64,000 nt of DNA, from NCBI GenBank assembly GCA_027625915.1, contig JANTQA010000019.1, positions 1,386,001 to 1,450,000 on the forward strand, written 5' to 3'. The notes below the pieces were generated by a model that had not been told where the DNA came from, searched no databases, and was given only the letters and a program-made list of their open reading frames with translations. Below are positions 11,883 through 22,561 of this stretch, one piece after another. The stretch is from Anaeramoeba flamelloides. Lineage: Eukaryota; Metamonada; Anaeramoebidae. Made by a program: the position numbers and the translations under genes. How positions within the stretch are numbered: position 1 is the stretch's first letter; every line of letters starts with the position of its first letter.

Positions 11883-12378
11883 CATCAATATTGTACCCGT
11901 TTCCATACAGTTGGTTTCCTTTACAAAGATAGTAATTTGAACCAGAGCCCATCATAATTTGCTCAACAAACAACTTTTTTTCAGTAAAAAAAGTGACTAA
12001 TCGTGGATTTTTGTGTGAGGATTGTTTGAAGTCAGTGAAAGGTATGTCAAAATAACTATTTGTGTTTGCTAATGAGTAGACTCTTCCTGACTCACACAAA
12101 ATCAAATAATTATTCATACCAGATCGAAGTTCTGTAATATTTTCATCTTTTAATGTATATTCATATTTGGTTAGTTCTGAATACAGCTCAAGCTTGTTGC
12201 TTGCATTACTTAATTTGACGAGGCAATGTGGTTTGTATCCAATAACCATTTTTTCGATTCTCTGATGATCTTGAATTTTGGTAATAGGGGCCCACATTTG
12301 AGTTTTGTTGTCCTTTTGATCAGTAAGAAATTGGTAAGTCGTACAAGGGTTAATAAAAATTCTGAAATCCTTTTCCAT
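11883..12378 (-). CDS. RCC1-BTB-BTB protein, exon 1 (N-terminal part)
   Basis: Encodes the first 165 residues, starting 'MEKDFRIFINPCTTYQF' and ending 'NQLYGNGYNID' before a phase-1 GT donor at 11882. The segment has the weak early blades typical of RCC1-like propellers ('GMNNYLILCESGRVYSLAN', 'GSGSNYYLCKGNQLYGNGY'). Joined to 5052-3707 it gives a 613-residue protein with a perfect RCC1 junction. Reading on past the donor gives only Phe-rich sequence from a T-rich tract, supporting an intron rather than an exon end. The ATG at 12378 is the first in frame. If the remote exon were not used, this would be a 5' gene fragment. Confidence 0.75.
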
Positions 12379-12699
12379 TTGGTATTGGCTTTATTAAAAA
12401 AATGATTGTATTTTTCTCTTTTTAATTCTCTGAACACCTTAGTTTTTGGATTCAATTGGTCTTCTCAAATAGGAATTTTTATTCCAACAGAGGACAGTAT
12501 ACAATTCTTTTTGATAGTTTATTCTTGAGAAAGTGATATTCATAAGAAAACAATCAGTGTTTCTGAAGGCAACCTGAAATGATTTCTGTTTGTTTTAAAT
12601 TTATAATTGTGGGAGGAAATTAGAGAACTCACTGAACACAAAATAAACCAGAGTAGTAAAGTTTGACAATTCAAGCTTTACAAAATAAATATTAATTAG
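12379..12699 (-). other. 5' flank of the RCC1-BTB gene
   Basis: Upstream of the minus-strand ATG. No clear TATA-like or initiator element was identified in this A+T-rich background, and no other gene is seen. Confidence 0.35.
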
Positions 12700-12866
12700 C
12701 TGGTATTTGAATAATAAATGGGAAAAATTTTCACTACATTTTTAATTTCTCTTTTTTAAGATCAAGGTTACAAATTACTCACTACTTCTTTGTGAAACTC
12801 AATTTATTAAAGAAAAATAAGGTAAAAGAAGTGAAAATTGTTCCCTATTTAGAATTGAAATACGAG
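12700..12866. mobile_element. MITE family G, copy 1
   Basis: About 167 bases with inverted ends 'CTGGTATTTGAAT' and 'AATTGAAATACGAG', subterminal 'TTTTCAC' and 'GTGAAAA'. Related to the better preserved copy at 15180-15337. Confidence 0.65.
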
Positions 12867-12885
12867 TATTTATTTGAATTGAATA

Positions 12886-13115
12886 CTCTTTGTTTCAAAA
12901 TAAAGGGAACAAAATTTTCATTCATCTTTCTAAAATAAGGTTGTAAAAATCATGCAAAATTTCGATTTTCCAATTCTTAAATCAGCTTAAATTATTAATT
13001 TTCTCTGAAAGAATTCGGGGCTTTTGATGATTTATTTTATTTCTTGTGCATCTGATTATTTTTTGGAAAGCTAAATGAAAATTTTGTTCCATTTATTTTA
13101 CAATTAGCAGTAATT
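12886..13115. mobile_element. MITE family H, copy 1
   Basis: Arms 'GGAACAAAATTTTCATTCA' and 'AATGAAAATTTTGTTCC' flank about 170 bases. Diverged copies lie at 50063-50288 and 55600-55822. Non-coding. Confidence 0.6.
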
Positions 13116-13350
13116 GTTGTTGTCAAAATAATGTGTCTCGAAAAGTTTAATCCATTTTTGCTGTTGAGAGAAAAATATTGTACAGAGAAAAATAGTTGGA
13201 AAGAAATTTTAATTGGGAATATTACTGAAAATGATTTTTAATTTCAATTGTTTGTGAAATAACTAAAGAAAATAACAATAATCTACTTATTAGAATAACG
13301 ATTAATGTAACTCTACCTTTTCAAAACTTTATCTCTTAAAATCTAAAGTA

Positions 13351-13827
13351 CAGTGGTGTAACTAACCCATGTTTTTTATTTTAACCCATTACTAAAATTT
13401 AACTCATGTAAAAAATATTGGCAGACTCTAGAAATAAAAGAAACAAATCAATGGGATTAAAACAGTATAAAAACAAGAAATTAGTGTTCTTTAAATAAAT
13501 TTTAAAAAAGAATTATGAAGATATGGGAAGATTAAAAAGTAATTTTTTGAAAAAAAAAGGAACATAATTTCATTTTTTGGAATTTTGATAAAAAAATCAT
13601 TTAATCTCACAAATTTTGTAAATATGATGAAATTTTTAGAAACAAAAGCATTTAATATAATTGAGCCCTTTGGATTAATCAAAGATCTAACCTCTAGAGT
13701 CAATTTGGATCTGAACCAAGAATCTAGAAGTGATTTCTGGTTGTCCAATACCCAAGTTTGAAAAAAAACACAAGTTAAATTTTAGTAATGGGTTAAAGGT
13801 TGTCTGAACGGGTTATTTACACGACTG
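13351..13827. mobile_element. TA-flanked MITE family L
   Basis: 477 bases with TA just outside both ends. The outer inverted repeats are 'CAGTGGTGTAACTAACCC' and the complement of 'GGGTTATTTACACGACTG'. An inner pair, 'ACCCATTACTAAAATTTAAC' and its complement, is also present. TA target plus CAGT tips points to a Tc1/mariner-type non-autonomous element. An 85-residue open frame on the minus strand inside it has no recognisable transposase motif. Only one copy was seen in the window. Confidence 0.75.
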
Positions 13828-14059
13828 TAAGTTTAAAAATTACCATTTCCAGAATTCATCAGAAACTTTACTACAACTTGGATTTTTATTAAAATAGCAA
13901 GATCTACTTCAGTTATCAACCTTTCAAATGAGTCTTCTACACACACCACATATTAATGAAATTGTAACACATTTAAACCTGGATTTATATAAAATTCACC
14001 TAGTTATCAATAGGATTTGATTTTCAATTTTGCTTATGCTCCCAATTAAAAAAGGTTTC

Positions 14060-14480
14060 CCTATTTTTCTGTTTCAAAAATTTTTCTCGACATTTATCAC
14101 AATAAAAAGCATTTTTCTTTTTTATAGAAGACCTAAATTTCAAATTACTAAGAAACAAATAATAAACCACAAGTTAATATAGTACTGATTTCAAAAAGTT
14201 CTATTATTTGATTTGAAATTCTTAAAACAAAGGATCAAATTGTAAAAAGTATCTCAAAAGCATACTTTTTCATAAAAATTTAAAAATTAGAATTAATTCA
14301 AAACAATCGGAGAATATGATCACGAAGTTTTTCGAACAAATTCTATTCCAAATTTAAAATTTACTTGAAAACATCAAGGAGTTTATGAGCAAAATTGATT
14401 TGAACTTAGGTATACTACTTGTCAGTGGATAGGATGTTGGATTTGAACAAGAAGAAATAAAAGCACGTTCACTATTTTGA
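14060..14480 (+). repeat. dispersed repeat I, copy 1
   Basis: Contains 'TTTATAGAAGACCTAA', 'AATAATAAACCACAAG' and 'AAAAAGTTCTATTATTTGA', which match 55350-55960 in the same orientation; that second copy has a family H element inside it. Class unknown. Confidence 0.6.
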
Positions 14481-14689
14481 AACATGGATTATAGTAGTTG
14501 AGAATGAATTATATCGATCAATGTACATATACTTTAACTATTTTGGTATTAGTTTTAAAAAGATACTTTGTTGAAAAAGAACTTTCACAAGGAGCAAATT
14601 ACAATCTTTTGATTGAGTTCTTTTTCATTTTTTCTCTATTTTGTTTTAATCAAATCTCGTAAAATTTTTCCAAAAAAACAACAAAATAT

Positions 14690-15133
14690 ATGAGTGTAAT
14701 CCCATTATATTCACTTCTTGTTCTTGGTGGTAATTTAAAACCAACCGAAGAAGATCTTCTTGAATCTTACAAAAGCTTAGGTATTGACTCAACAAACGAA
14801 AAAGAAAGAATAACAAAGTTTCTTGAGTTAGTCGGAGACAAAGATATTTTTGAAGTCTTAAAAAGAGGACAATTTGAAAAAAAAAAACCACCACAAATAA
14901 AAATTGAAAAAGAAACAGAAGACAATAAAATTGAAAAAAAAGCAGAAGACAATAACAATGAAGAAAGCAACCAACAAACAACAGAACAAACAAACGATCC
15001 ATTGCCAGATCCGCTCTTAGATCAAATTAACATCCAAGAACAAGAACAACAACAAGAACAAAACCAAAATGAAAACAATAATGCGAACCAAACAGAAGAA
15101 ATAGAAATCGACATAAATTTATTTTCAGACTAA
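14690..15133 (+). CDS. ribosomal stalk protein P2-like protein
   Basis: A 147-residue protein. Residues 1-60 ('YSLLVLGGN', 'LGID', 'LVGDKDIFEVLKRGQ') match the N-terminal dimerisation domain of eukaryotic 60S acidic protein P2 (typical YLLAVLGGN ... GKDVEEVIAQG). Canonical P2 is about 110 residues, with an Ala/Glu hinge and a conserved end S-D-D-D-M-G-F-G-L-F-D that recruits translation factors. Here the hinge is a longer Glu/Gln/Asn-rich tract (residues 65-135) and the end is 'EIEIDINLFSD'; it keeps acidic residues and Leu-Phe but not the usual terminus. The ATG at 14690 fits the start of the P2 homology exactly. It stands alone between transposons. It could be a functional lineage-specific P2, a paralogue with a changed role, or a young pseudogene. 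No introns are needed. Confidence 0.75.
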   Translation: MSVIPLYSLLVLGGNLKPTEEDLLESYKSLGIDSTNEKERITKFLELVGDKDIFEVLKRGQFEKKKPPQIKIEKETEDNKIEKKAEDNNNEESNQQTTEQTNDPLPDPLLDQINIQEQEQQQEQNQNENNNANQTEEIEIDINLFSD

Positions 15134-15179
15134 ATCGAAATTGAGATCAATGTCTTGATTTCAAACTAAATCCTGTATA

Positions 15180-15337
15180 CTGGTATTTGAATGTGGAATG
15201 GGAATAATTTTCACTTCTTTTTCCAAATAGAGATCGAAGCCACAAATTACGAATCAGTTCTTTGAGACTAAATTTTGAAAAAATAAAAAATGGAAAAGCA
15301 GGTGAAAATTTAATCCCATTTAAAATTAAAATACCAG
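15180..15337. mobile_element. MITE family G, copy 2 (best preserved)
   Basis: 158 bases between TA dinucleotides. Terminal inverted repeats are 'CTGGTATTTGAATGTGGAAT' and the complement of 'TTAAAATTAAAATACCAG', with subterminal 'TTTTCAC'/'GTGAAAA'. It starts about 45 bases after the P2-like stop codon and may lie in its 3' UTR. Confidence 0.75.
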
Positions 15338-15759
15338 TATATCATTTTTGACAATCTTTTCATCTAGAGCTTTGAAATACTCATTGAAAGAACAAACTAG
15401 AATTGTATACATAAACAGCCACCACTTATTAGAAGAAATATGCTTTCTTGAAAAATTTTTATTTTTAATAAAAAAAAATACACTGATAACCAATTCCATT
15501 TTCTTGATTTTTGAAATTGTTTTTTTAATAAATTTTCCCAAAAGTTTGTTTCTACAAACTGAATAACAAGATACAAGTTCAAAGAAACAAACAAATATCA
15601 TATGAGAAGAAAAATTTAAATTTCAAAAATCAAAATTTTGAAGAACAAAGAAAAAATAAGTAGAATAACACACATCAAAAAATAATAGTTGATATGTCCG
15701 TTTGAAGTAAAACTAATAAATCAACAGATTTTCCTATAAAAATTGAAAAACCAAATTTC

Positions 15760-16610
15760 AATATTTATTTAGAGAAAGGAGCAATTAAAGAAAATTTATC
15801 AAATAAAAAAAAGAGAAGAAGAAAAATAATTAAAATATATATAAAAATAATATTATCATTTTCATGACCAAATAGAAACTATCCGCTGCCGTTAAGTTTT
15901 TCAGGATTTGAAAGAATTTAATAAAATCCTTGATTTTACTAAATTCTTTCTAATTCTGGAAAACCGCCGTTAGCTTTTTTTGAGGTTTTCTATTTTATTT
16001 AGAAGTGTTCTAGGTTTTCTTGAGTTTTCTATTTATTTGTGAAGTGTTCTAGGTTTTTTTGAGGTTTTCTATTTTATTAGGAAAATCTCTTGATTTTCGT
16101 TAGGTTTTTTTGAGTTTTCTATTTATTTGTGAAGTGTTCTAGGTTTTTTTTAATTTTTGTAATAAATCGAAAATTTATTAAAATTTTCTGTTTATTTCAG
16201 AAAAATTCAAAAAAACTTAATGGAAAAATCAAAACAAAACACTTTTCCAATTTAATAGAAAACTTAAAAAAACCTAACAAAAATTAAGATATTTTCCTAA
16301 TAAAATCGAAAACCTCAAAAAAACCTAGAACACTTCACAAACAAAAACAAAACTCAAGAAAGCCTAGACACTTGACGGCACTCTAGGGCACTTGGCGACA
16401 TTTCACGTTAGTTTTTTTTTACTTTTTGAAACAAACAAGAAAATTTATTTAAATTTTGGGTTTCATAACAATAATTGTAAAAAAAACCACCATTAGCTTT
16501 TCCAGAATTCAAAAGAATGGAATTGAGAAAAATTTTTGATTTTACTCAACTCTTTTAAATTTTGGAAAACTTAAGCACTCTATGATACTCTACAGCACTC
16601 TACAATAGCA
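15760..16610. repeat. composite repeat J+E, copy 1
   Basis: Starts with a 120-base module ('TATTTATTTAGAGAAAGGAG' ... 'CATGACCAAATAGAAACTAT') that also precedes the hairpin words at 38880 and 57345. It is followed by 'CCGTTAAG', hairpins on 'AAAGAATTTAATAAAATCC', and multiple 'CCTAGAACACTTCAC' and 'CACTCTACAGCACTC' words. The constant order of modules shows that J and E belong to one element family. No coding frame. Confidence 0.65.
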
Positions 16611-19544
16611 ATTTATTTATTTTTTTTTCCTTGCTCTTATTTAGCCAAGATTATCACTTAGAGGATAACCCAATATTTGAAAAATGAAAAGAAAAAAAAT
16701 ATTTTTAAACAATAAAAGAAAATAGAAAGAAAAGGAAGACATGAAAGATAGTAGGCTTTATTGGTAAGGATTAAGTGCCCAAGAGCTCTTAATCTGCTAA
16801 AGAGAGAGTTTTGAAGTGACTAAATTTGTGACTCCTAATTCAAAGAGTAGTCAAAAGAATCTTTTTATTCCGGTCATTAGAAGCATTTTAAACCCAATTT
16901 AGATTTCTGTAATGAAAGAAGAAAAAGAAAAAAAAAAAGAATAAATAATGAAGAGTGGAAAAAAAAAAATTAAGATATAAAAATAGTAGTAGTATTGGGA
17001 GGATATATATATTTCTAGTGAGTTCCATGACTTGCTATTTAGACTTTGATTTTAATTCATTTTTTCTTATAGCGTGCTGGGTCATATTAGTCGGAAAATA
17101 TTCTATTGTGATGTTGTATATTTTTTTTTGTATTCTTTGTACTAAACGACTCTTCAATATACTCTCTTTTAATGATACTAAAGTCAAAGAATTTGACTTT
17201 TTTGAGCTTATTTTTACAGTTTTTTCTGTTTTTTTTTTGCATAAAAGAGAGCAAAAATATTAAAAAAAAAAGAAAAAACTTCATAGAAAAGTTTTTTTGT
17301 TCCCCAAGTGTTGACTCGGTAAAACAACAATAATTTATATTGAACTAATTAATTTTTATTTTAATTTTTTTTTTCAACAGACTATTTTTAATCTTGAAAA
17401 ACCTAAGAATTTTATCTCTTGTTTAACTCCAGATCTTTGTAATACCCCCCCCCCCTATAAAAATATCAAGTTAATTTCCTTTTTAGCACCAAACAAGTAA
17501 TTTGGGCGGCTAATTATGTATATTCATGTGTAGAAAAATAATATTTTACCTTTATAAAAATTCGAAATTGAAAATTAATTTTCTTTCATTTTCAACCTAA
17601 AATCTTCTTGTTTAAGACAGTTCCAAAGTTTATAATTTTCAATATAAGTTGGATCACTTTTTAAAATTTTTTGAATAAATTTCAAGCTTTTTATAGATCT
17701 TTATACTTTTTCGATTTGAAGGGTTCTAGGAACAGGTGAATTTATAACGGTATGTTGAAGTATGAGTTATAATAGATAATACAACCAACTTTTGATTTTG
17801 TTTATGATGTGTCAGCTCTTTAAGAAGAGATCAAATAAGGATTCTTGCTATTTATTATTCAATATTTTGTTTTTGAAGAAATTAAAATTTTTATTTGAAT
17901 TTTCTCAACTTTTTTAACTTTGTAACACTTTTAGACAATTAGCCACGATTTATAATCTTTTTTTGATATAGTAACTTCAAAGATAGTATCTACTGATGAT
18001 GTTTGTAAATTAAGATTCAATTTAACTTTCACAATAGAAAAAAACAGATCACACAATGGGGAAAATAACAGATTCTATATTTATTCAAGTGTCAACTTAT
18101 AATCAAAATCACTTGATTATATTAACTCCAGGGAGTTTTATTTTTTAAAAATATATTGTAATCTTGTCAAGATCTTAAAAAATCTTTTTTTGTAATTTGT
18201 GTTTTTGCATTTGAAATGAATGAGTTAACCCCATTTAAACAATTTTATAATTTGATTCTATTTTTTGAAATCGAAAATTTACATATTTACAATATAAAAC
18301 TAGAAAAAAACCCTATTATTTCAATTAATAATTAAGTTAATTCTTGGAAATGGGTAAACATATTTTTAGTTTTAAGTTGGAAAGTCTTGATTTAGATAGA
18401 AAATTTTTTTATTTGGTTATTATTTTTAATTATTACAATTTCTATTTAAATCTCAACAAAAAAAAATAAAACTAATCGAAGTATAGGTGATTAAATAAAT
18501 GAAAAATTGAAGAATATTAACAAAAGTTTATCAATTAAATTTTCATCTAGGATATATTATTAAAATTTTTTTTAATTTTAAAATTTATAAAAGTTGTTTT
18601 TTTGGTTTTCAAAAAATGAAAAAAAAAAATTTAAATTTTTTTAACAAATTGTTTGGTTTTATTCACAAGAGTCCTTATAACAATTTAAATCATTTTTCAC
18701 AGAAAACAATAATTTTGAATTTTGACGATTAAATTAATTGATTCTCAAATATCGTCAAGAAAATTTTATTTTGAAAAAATAGATTTTTATCTTAAACAAA
18801 TAACAAAATTTCTGGATAAAATTTGTAAACCTGGTTTCAAACTTCAATTATTATAAATTACCCTTCTATAAAGTAATACCAATATTTTTCCAATCCGTTG
18901 AAAAATCAATTTTATTATTAACCCAAAGAATTATCCCATAAAAGAAAAAAAAATCCTTTTATTAATGTTACTGGTAATAAATACTATTTATTGTGTAATA
19001 ATGATGAAACTATGAATAAACCGAGTAAAACCTTTTTATAATGTAAGAAATAATATAAATTTTTTGGTTTTCTTTTGCAAAAAAAATGGGAAAAAAAAAA
19101 ATTGTTTCACTAAACTAATTTTCAATTCTGAGGTTTCTTTGTCGATCAGAATTTTTTGACCATTGAAATCTACAAAATTTGTAAGTAGAGAATACCACCA
19201 ATCAATAACATATTTTAAAATTTTGCTTTGCTTTTGTAGAGTACTGATATCTTAAGTGATATATTTTGATTTTCTTTTTAGTTATGATGGGACTTTTCTT
19301 TTTAATATAGTATCCGAATTGGTCAAAATATTTAATTTTCAAAATTTCTAAAAAAAAAATTGAAAATGTAAAAAAAAATTAATAAAAAAAAATCGTTTTT
19401 GGAAATAAAATCAATTTTTATTATTATAATTATTTATTTGTATTAAAAATAAATAATCATTATTTTAATAAAATTCAAAATATATAATTTAGTCATTTCT
19501 TTTTTCTTTTTAGATACTTTATATATTAATTCATAAAGTAAAAG

Positions 19545-19548
<4 letters not shown>
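16611..19548. other. 2.9-kb intergenic stretch, no gene supported
   Basis: Holds a 102-residue Phe-rich open frame (16955-17263) without recognisable domains, a C run at about 17445 and much A/T-rich filler. A more G+C-balanced patch at 16742-16900 can form a short stem but does not fold as a tRNA. I call no gene. Confidence 0.45.
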
Positions 19549-19613
<65 letters not shown>

Positions 19614-19633
19614 ACACACACACACACACACAT
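19549..19633. repeat. (CA)n microsatellite
   Basis: About 85 bases of almost pure CA repeat, interrupted twice by 'CATA'. It lies about 45 bases beyond the stop codon of the PH-like module gene. Frames of alternating Cys/Val across it are artefacts. Confidence 0.95.
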
Positions 19634-19675
19634 ACATACAAATATGAATATAAACTCAAAAATAAGATACTAGTA

Positions 19676-20278
19676 TTATTTTTTGTTTTTCTTATTAGAA
19701 AAATCTTTAGTAAATTGGAATTTATGCAAGAAATCTTGGGAGATTAAAGAAGAATCGAATTCAATTTCAATAAATTTTTTTTTAGGCAAAATGATTTTTA
19801 CCGCATTTTTGTTTTGCTTAAAAACCAGGCACTGTAGTGAATTTTTAAGTTTAAAGGTTTTTTTAATATTTTTTTTTTTCGTAATTAATAATAATTCTAT
19901 ATTAGATTTATAGAATTTAATTTTCAAAATCAAACTAATTAAGAATTTTTTAAGATTCGAAGAGGTGATTATTGAAACATACACTGGTATATTAATTGCC
20001 TCATATAATGGAATTAGGTTTGAAATTGTTTCGACTTGTTGGATGAAACCAAGAGTTAAATTCCATTTAATTTTTTTATGATCGTTAACGATTGTAATAT
20101 TTTCGAGTTGTTCGTTGTTAATTAACATTTTTGAATTTTGGATTAATAATTTCTTGGTTATTAATTTTAAATTAATTTTTGAATTAACTTTCAATTCAAT
20201 AAATTTCTCATCAAAGATTAAAGTTCCATAAACAATCTCATCATCATCATTTCCCCCATCTGTCAGATTATTATTATG

Positions 20279-20313
<35 letters not shown>

Positions 20314-21304
20314 CAGAATTATTATTATTATTATTATTATTGCTACTATTATTGAATAAATTTATCTGAAAGCCTTTTTCTTTTTCATTCATATTTTCAA
20401 TTTTCCCAAGTTCATATTTCAAATTATCTTTGTCTTTATGATTATTATTATTCTGATTATTTTTAATAATATTATTCTCAATCTCTATATTATTATAATT
20501 TTCCTTATTAATTATTAATTTGTTCATTTCTTCATGAGTTTTATTGATAATGACTTCAAATTTTATTAAACTGTTTTCCTTTTCTTGGAATTCATTTTTC
20601 AATTGTTCAAATCTTTCAAAAAATTCATTTTTTCTTTCATGGCTCTGGAAACTAAGGTAAATTTTCTGTTTTAAAATTTCAATCATACAAACATGTACTT
20701 TAGTCGGGTGATTAAATTGCCTTACGTGGATAATCTTTGAGGATAATTCTTTACAAGATAATAATAAATTAATTTGATCTTTTTCAAAAATGATCATTCC
20801 TTGATCAATTTGTTTAAAATTGATATCGATTATTACGATTTCAAATTTTTTACTTAAATATTCTTCGAATAATTGATTATTATTTTTTTGAGTTTTTTCA
20901 TTAATATTTTCAAAATGTGATAATAATTTATTCATTGAATCTAAGCTTTTAAACTTAATTTTAAATAATCTTAATTCACTAACAAAAAATAATTGGATAA
21001 TCAAATTTTCTTGATCATAAATTTTATAATGTAAGTTGTTAAATTTATCCCTTAAACATATTCCATTTGTTTCTTCTATTTTCATTTTCCCCTTTTTAAC
21101 AATTAGTACACATTGCCCTTTCCAATTTTGAGTTATATTTTGGAACAAAAAAATTGGATATCTTTCTAGAAGAAGAATTCCTGATTTTCTTCTTTTCTTT
21201 CTTTCTTTATTATTATTAGTACTAATATTATTTTTATTTTTATTGAGAATATTATTCTTTTTAACCTCATCATTTTCATCATGATCATTTTCATTATTAT
21301 TCAT
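19676..21304 (-). CDS. PH-like module protein, C-terminal segment (modules 3-6)
   Basis: A 542-residue frame. After a Lys/Asn-rich lead-in come four similar modules of about 90 residues, each a run of alternating-hydrophobic beta strands closed by an amphipathic helix. Approximate residues are 48-130 ('YPIFLFQNITQNWKG' to 'MNKLLSHFENI'), 150-235 ('FEIVIIDINFKQ' to 'EFFERFEQLK'), 245-435 (begins 'IKFEVIINKTHEEM', is interrupted by an Asn tract, resumes 'YGTLIFDEKFIELKV') and 440-535 ('VYVSIITSS' to 'FLHKFQF'). The pattern is that of PH-like folds (PH, GRAM, PTB), but I cannot assign a named family. The frame's first codons overlap the end of the frame at 21297-21731 across an A10 run, and the two read as one protein if one base is gained or lost there. 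Probably the C-terminal part of the gene starting at 25390. Confidence 0.65.
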
Positions 21305-21731
21305 ATTTTTTTTTTAACATTATCATTATTTTTATTGTTTTATTATCATCAACTTTATCATTATTTTCATCATCAATACTATCATCATCATCATCATCAT
21401 CAGTATCATCATCATCATCTTCTTCTTCTTTTTCTTCTTCTTCTTTATTTTTATTAATATCATCATTATCATCATCTGATTGGGTTTTTTTTAAATGGTT
21501 AATAAATTGTATTCTTAAATTTTCTGTTTCAAATCTAACCCTAATTTTTTTTTTTTTAATAATAAAATATAAAAAAGTTTTCTGTCTGATTTTATATTTT
21601 ATTTTTTTCGTATTTACAGAAATGATATTATTATTTCGATCGATTAATTTTAAATTATCATTTAAAAATGTTAGGCGCACTTGTCCTTCAAATATCTTAT
21701 TTTTAGAAAATTTTGATACTGTAAATTCAGA
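21297..21731 (-). CDS. PH-like module protein, module 2 segment
   Basis: Reads 'SEFTVSKFSKNKIFEGQV' ... 'IRVRFETENLRIQFINHL', a complete PH-like module with strands and a closing helix, followed by an Asp/Glu-rich linker. It is in the same frame as the preceding module 1 segment, separated from it only by a TAA at 21734-21732 where neighbouring codons suggest a former GAA. It runs into an A10 tract at its end. There is no in-frame ATG near its beginning, so it is unlikely to be a separate gene. Confidence 0.55.
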   Translation of the reverse strand, partial: SEFTVSKFSKNKIFEGQVRLTFLNDNLKLIDRNNNIISVNTKKIKYKIRQKTFLYFIIKKKKIRVRFETENLRIQFINHLKKTQSDDDNDDINKNKEEEEKEEEDDDDDTDDDDDDDSIDDENNDKVDDNKTIKIMIMLKKKYE

Positions 21732-22416
21732 TTATGAATTGGGTTCTGAATCCGAATCCGAATCCAATTTTGATTTAAGATTAGAGCTTGAATTTAATTG
21801 CTTTAAAAATTTAAAATTTTTATTAAATAAATTAATTTGCTTTTCATTTGAAAATTTAATTGAAAATTTCAAATTTTTCATTTGAATAATTATTTCATTT
21901 TTTAATTTTTCTTGAATTATTACATTTTTATAATTGTCAACATACCTTTGCTTTTTTTCGTCAATTATTTCAAATAATAACTTTTCAAGTATTAATTTAA
22001 TTTCGACAGTGTAATTATTAGATTTATCTAAAGTATAAACTAGGAAAGATAATTTATTTTCTTTTTGAATATTTTTATTCTTATTTAATTGATCATTATA
22101 TTTTTCTTTTCTTTTTTCATTTTCAATAATATTATCATTATCATCATTATTATTATTCTTATTATTTTCATCATTATTCTCATCATCATTTTTAACATTC
22201 TCATAAGTTTTATCCAGATTAATAATATCATCATTAATAATCGTAATTTCATCATCATTATTATGATTTTCTTTTTGATTGGAATTTTTCTTTTCTATAT
22301 TTATTCTTTTTTGTGTTTCATATTGAGAATAATTAATATTTTGTAATGATGAATACTCTGTCGATGAGTTTATTTTGTTATTATTGATTTGTTTTCGTTT
22401 AGCATTTTTTTTTTTT
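21732..22416 (-). CDS. PH-like module protein, module 1 segment
   Basis: An open frame from an A12 tract (22405-22416) to TAA at 21732. It begins 'NAKRKQINNNKINSSTEYSS', has an Asn/Asp-rich stretch, then a PH-like module at about 22060-21795 ('LSFLVYTLDKSNNYTVEI' to 'FSNEKQINLFNKNFKFL'), then a Ser-Asp-Ser-Asp linker. The frame upstream of the A12 tract ('KIKEDNKIKNNDLVQ') looks equally coding in another frame, so one protein with a homopolymer break is more likely than a gene start here. Confidence 0.5.
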
Positions 22417-22561
22417 GATTATTCTTTAAACTACTTTTAATATTTTTATTTTGAACCAAATCATTATTTTTGATTTTATTATCTTCCTTAATTTTATTAT
22501 TTTGTATTTTCTTTTTTTTTTTCTTTTTCTTTTGTTGATTTTTTTTTGTAATATTTACTTT

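Noticed and set aside
16742-16900. tRNA-like or small-RNA-like patch
   Set aside because: It has a 'CTCTTAATC' stretch reminiscent of a tRNA-Lys anticodon arm, but no acceptor, D or T stems can be drawn around it, and no B box is present.
16955-17263. 102-residue plus-strand open frame with hydrophobic stretches
   Set aside because: Composition follows the T-rich background, no recognisable domain, and the opposite strand is also open.
19443-19637. Cys-Val alternating frame
   Set aside because: Reading of the CA microsatellite.
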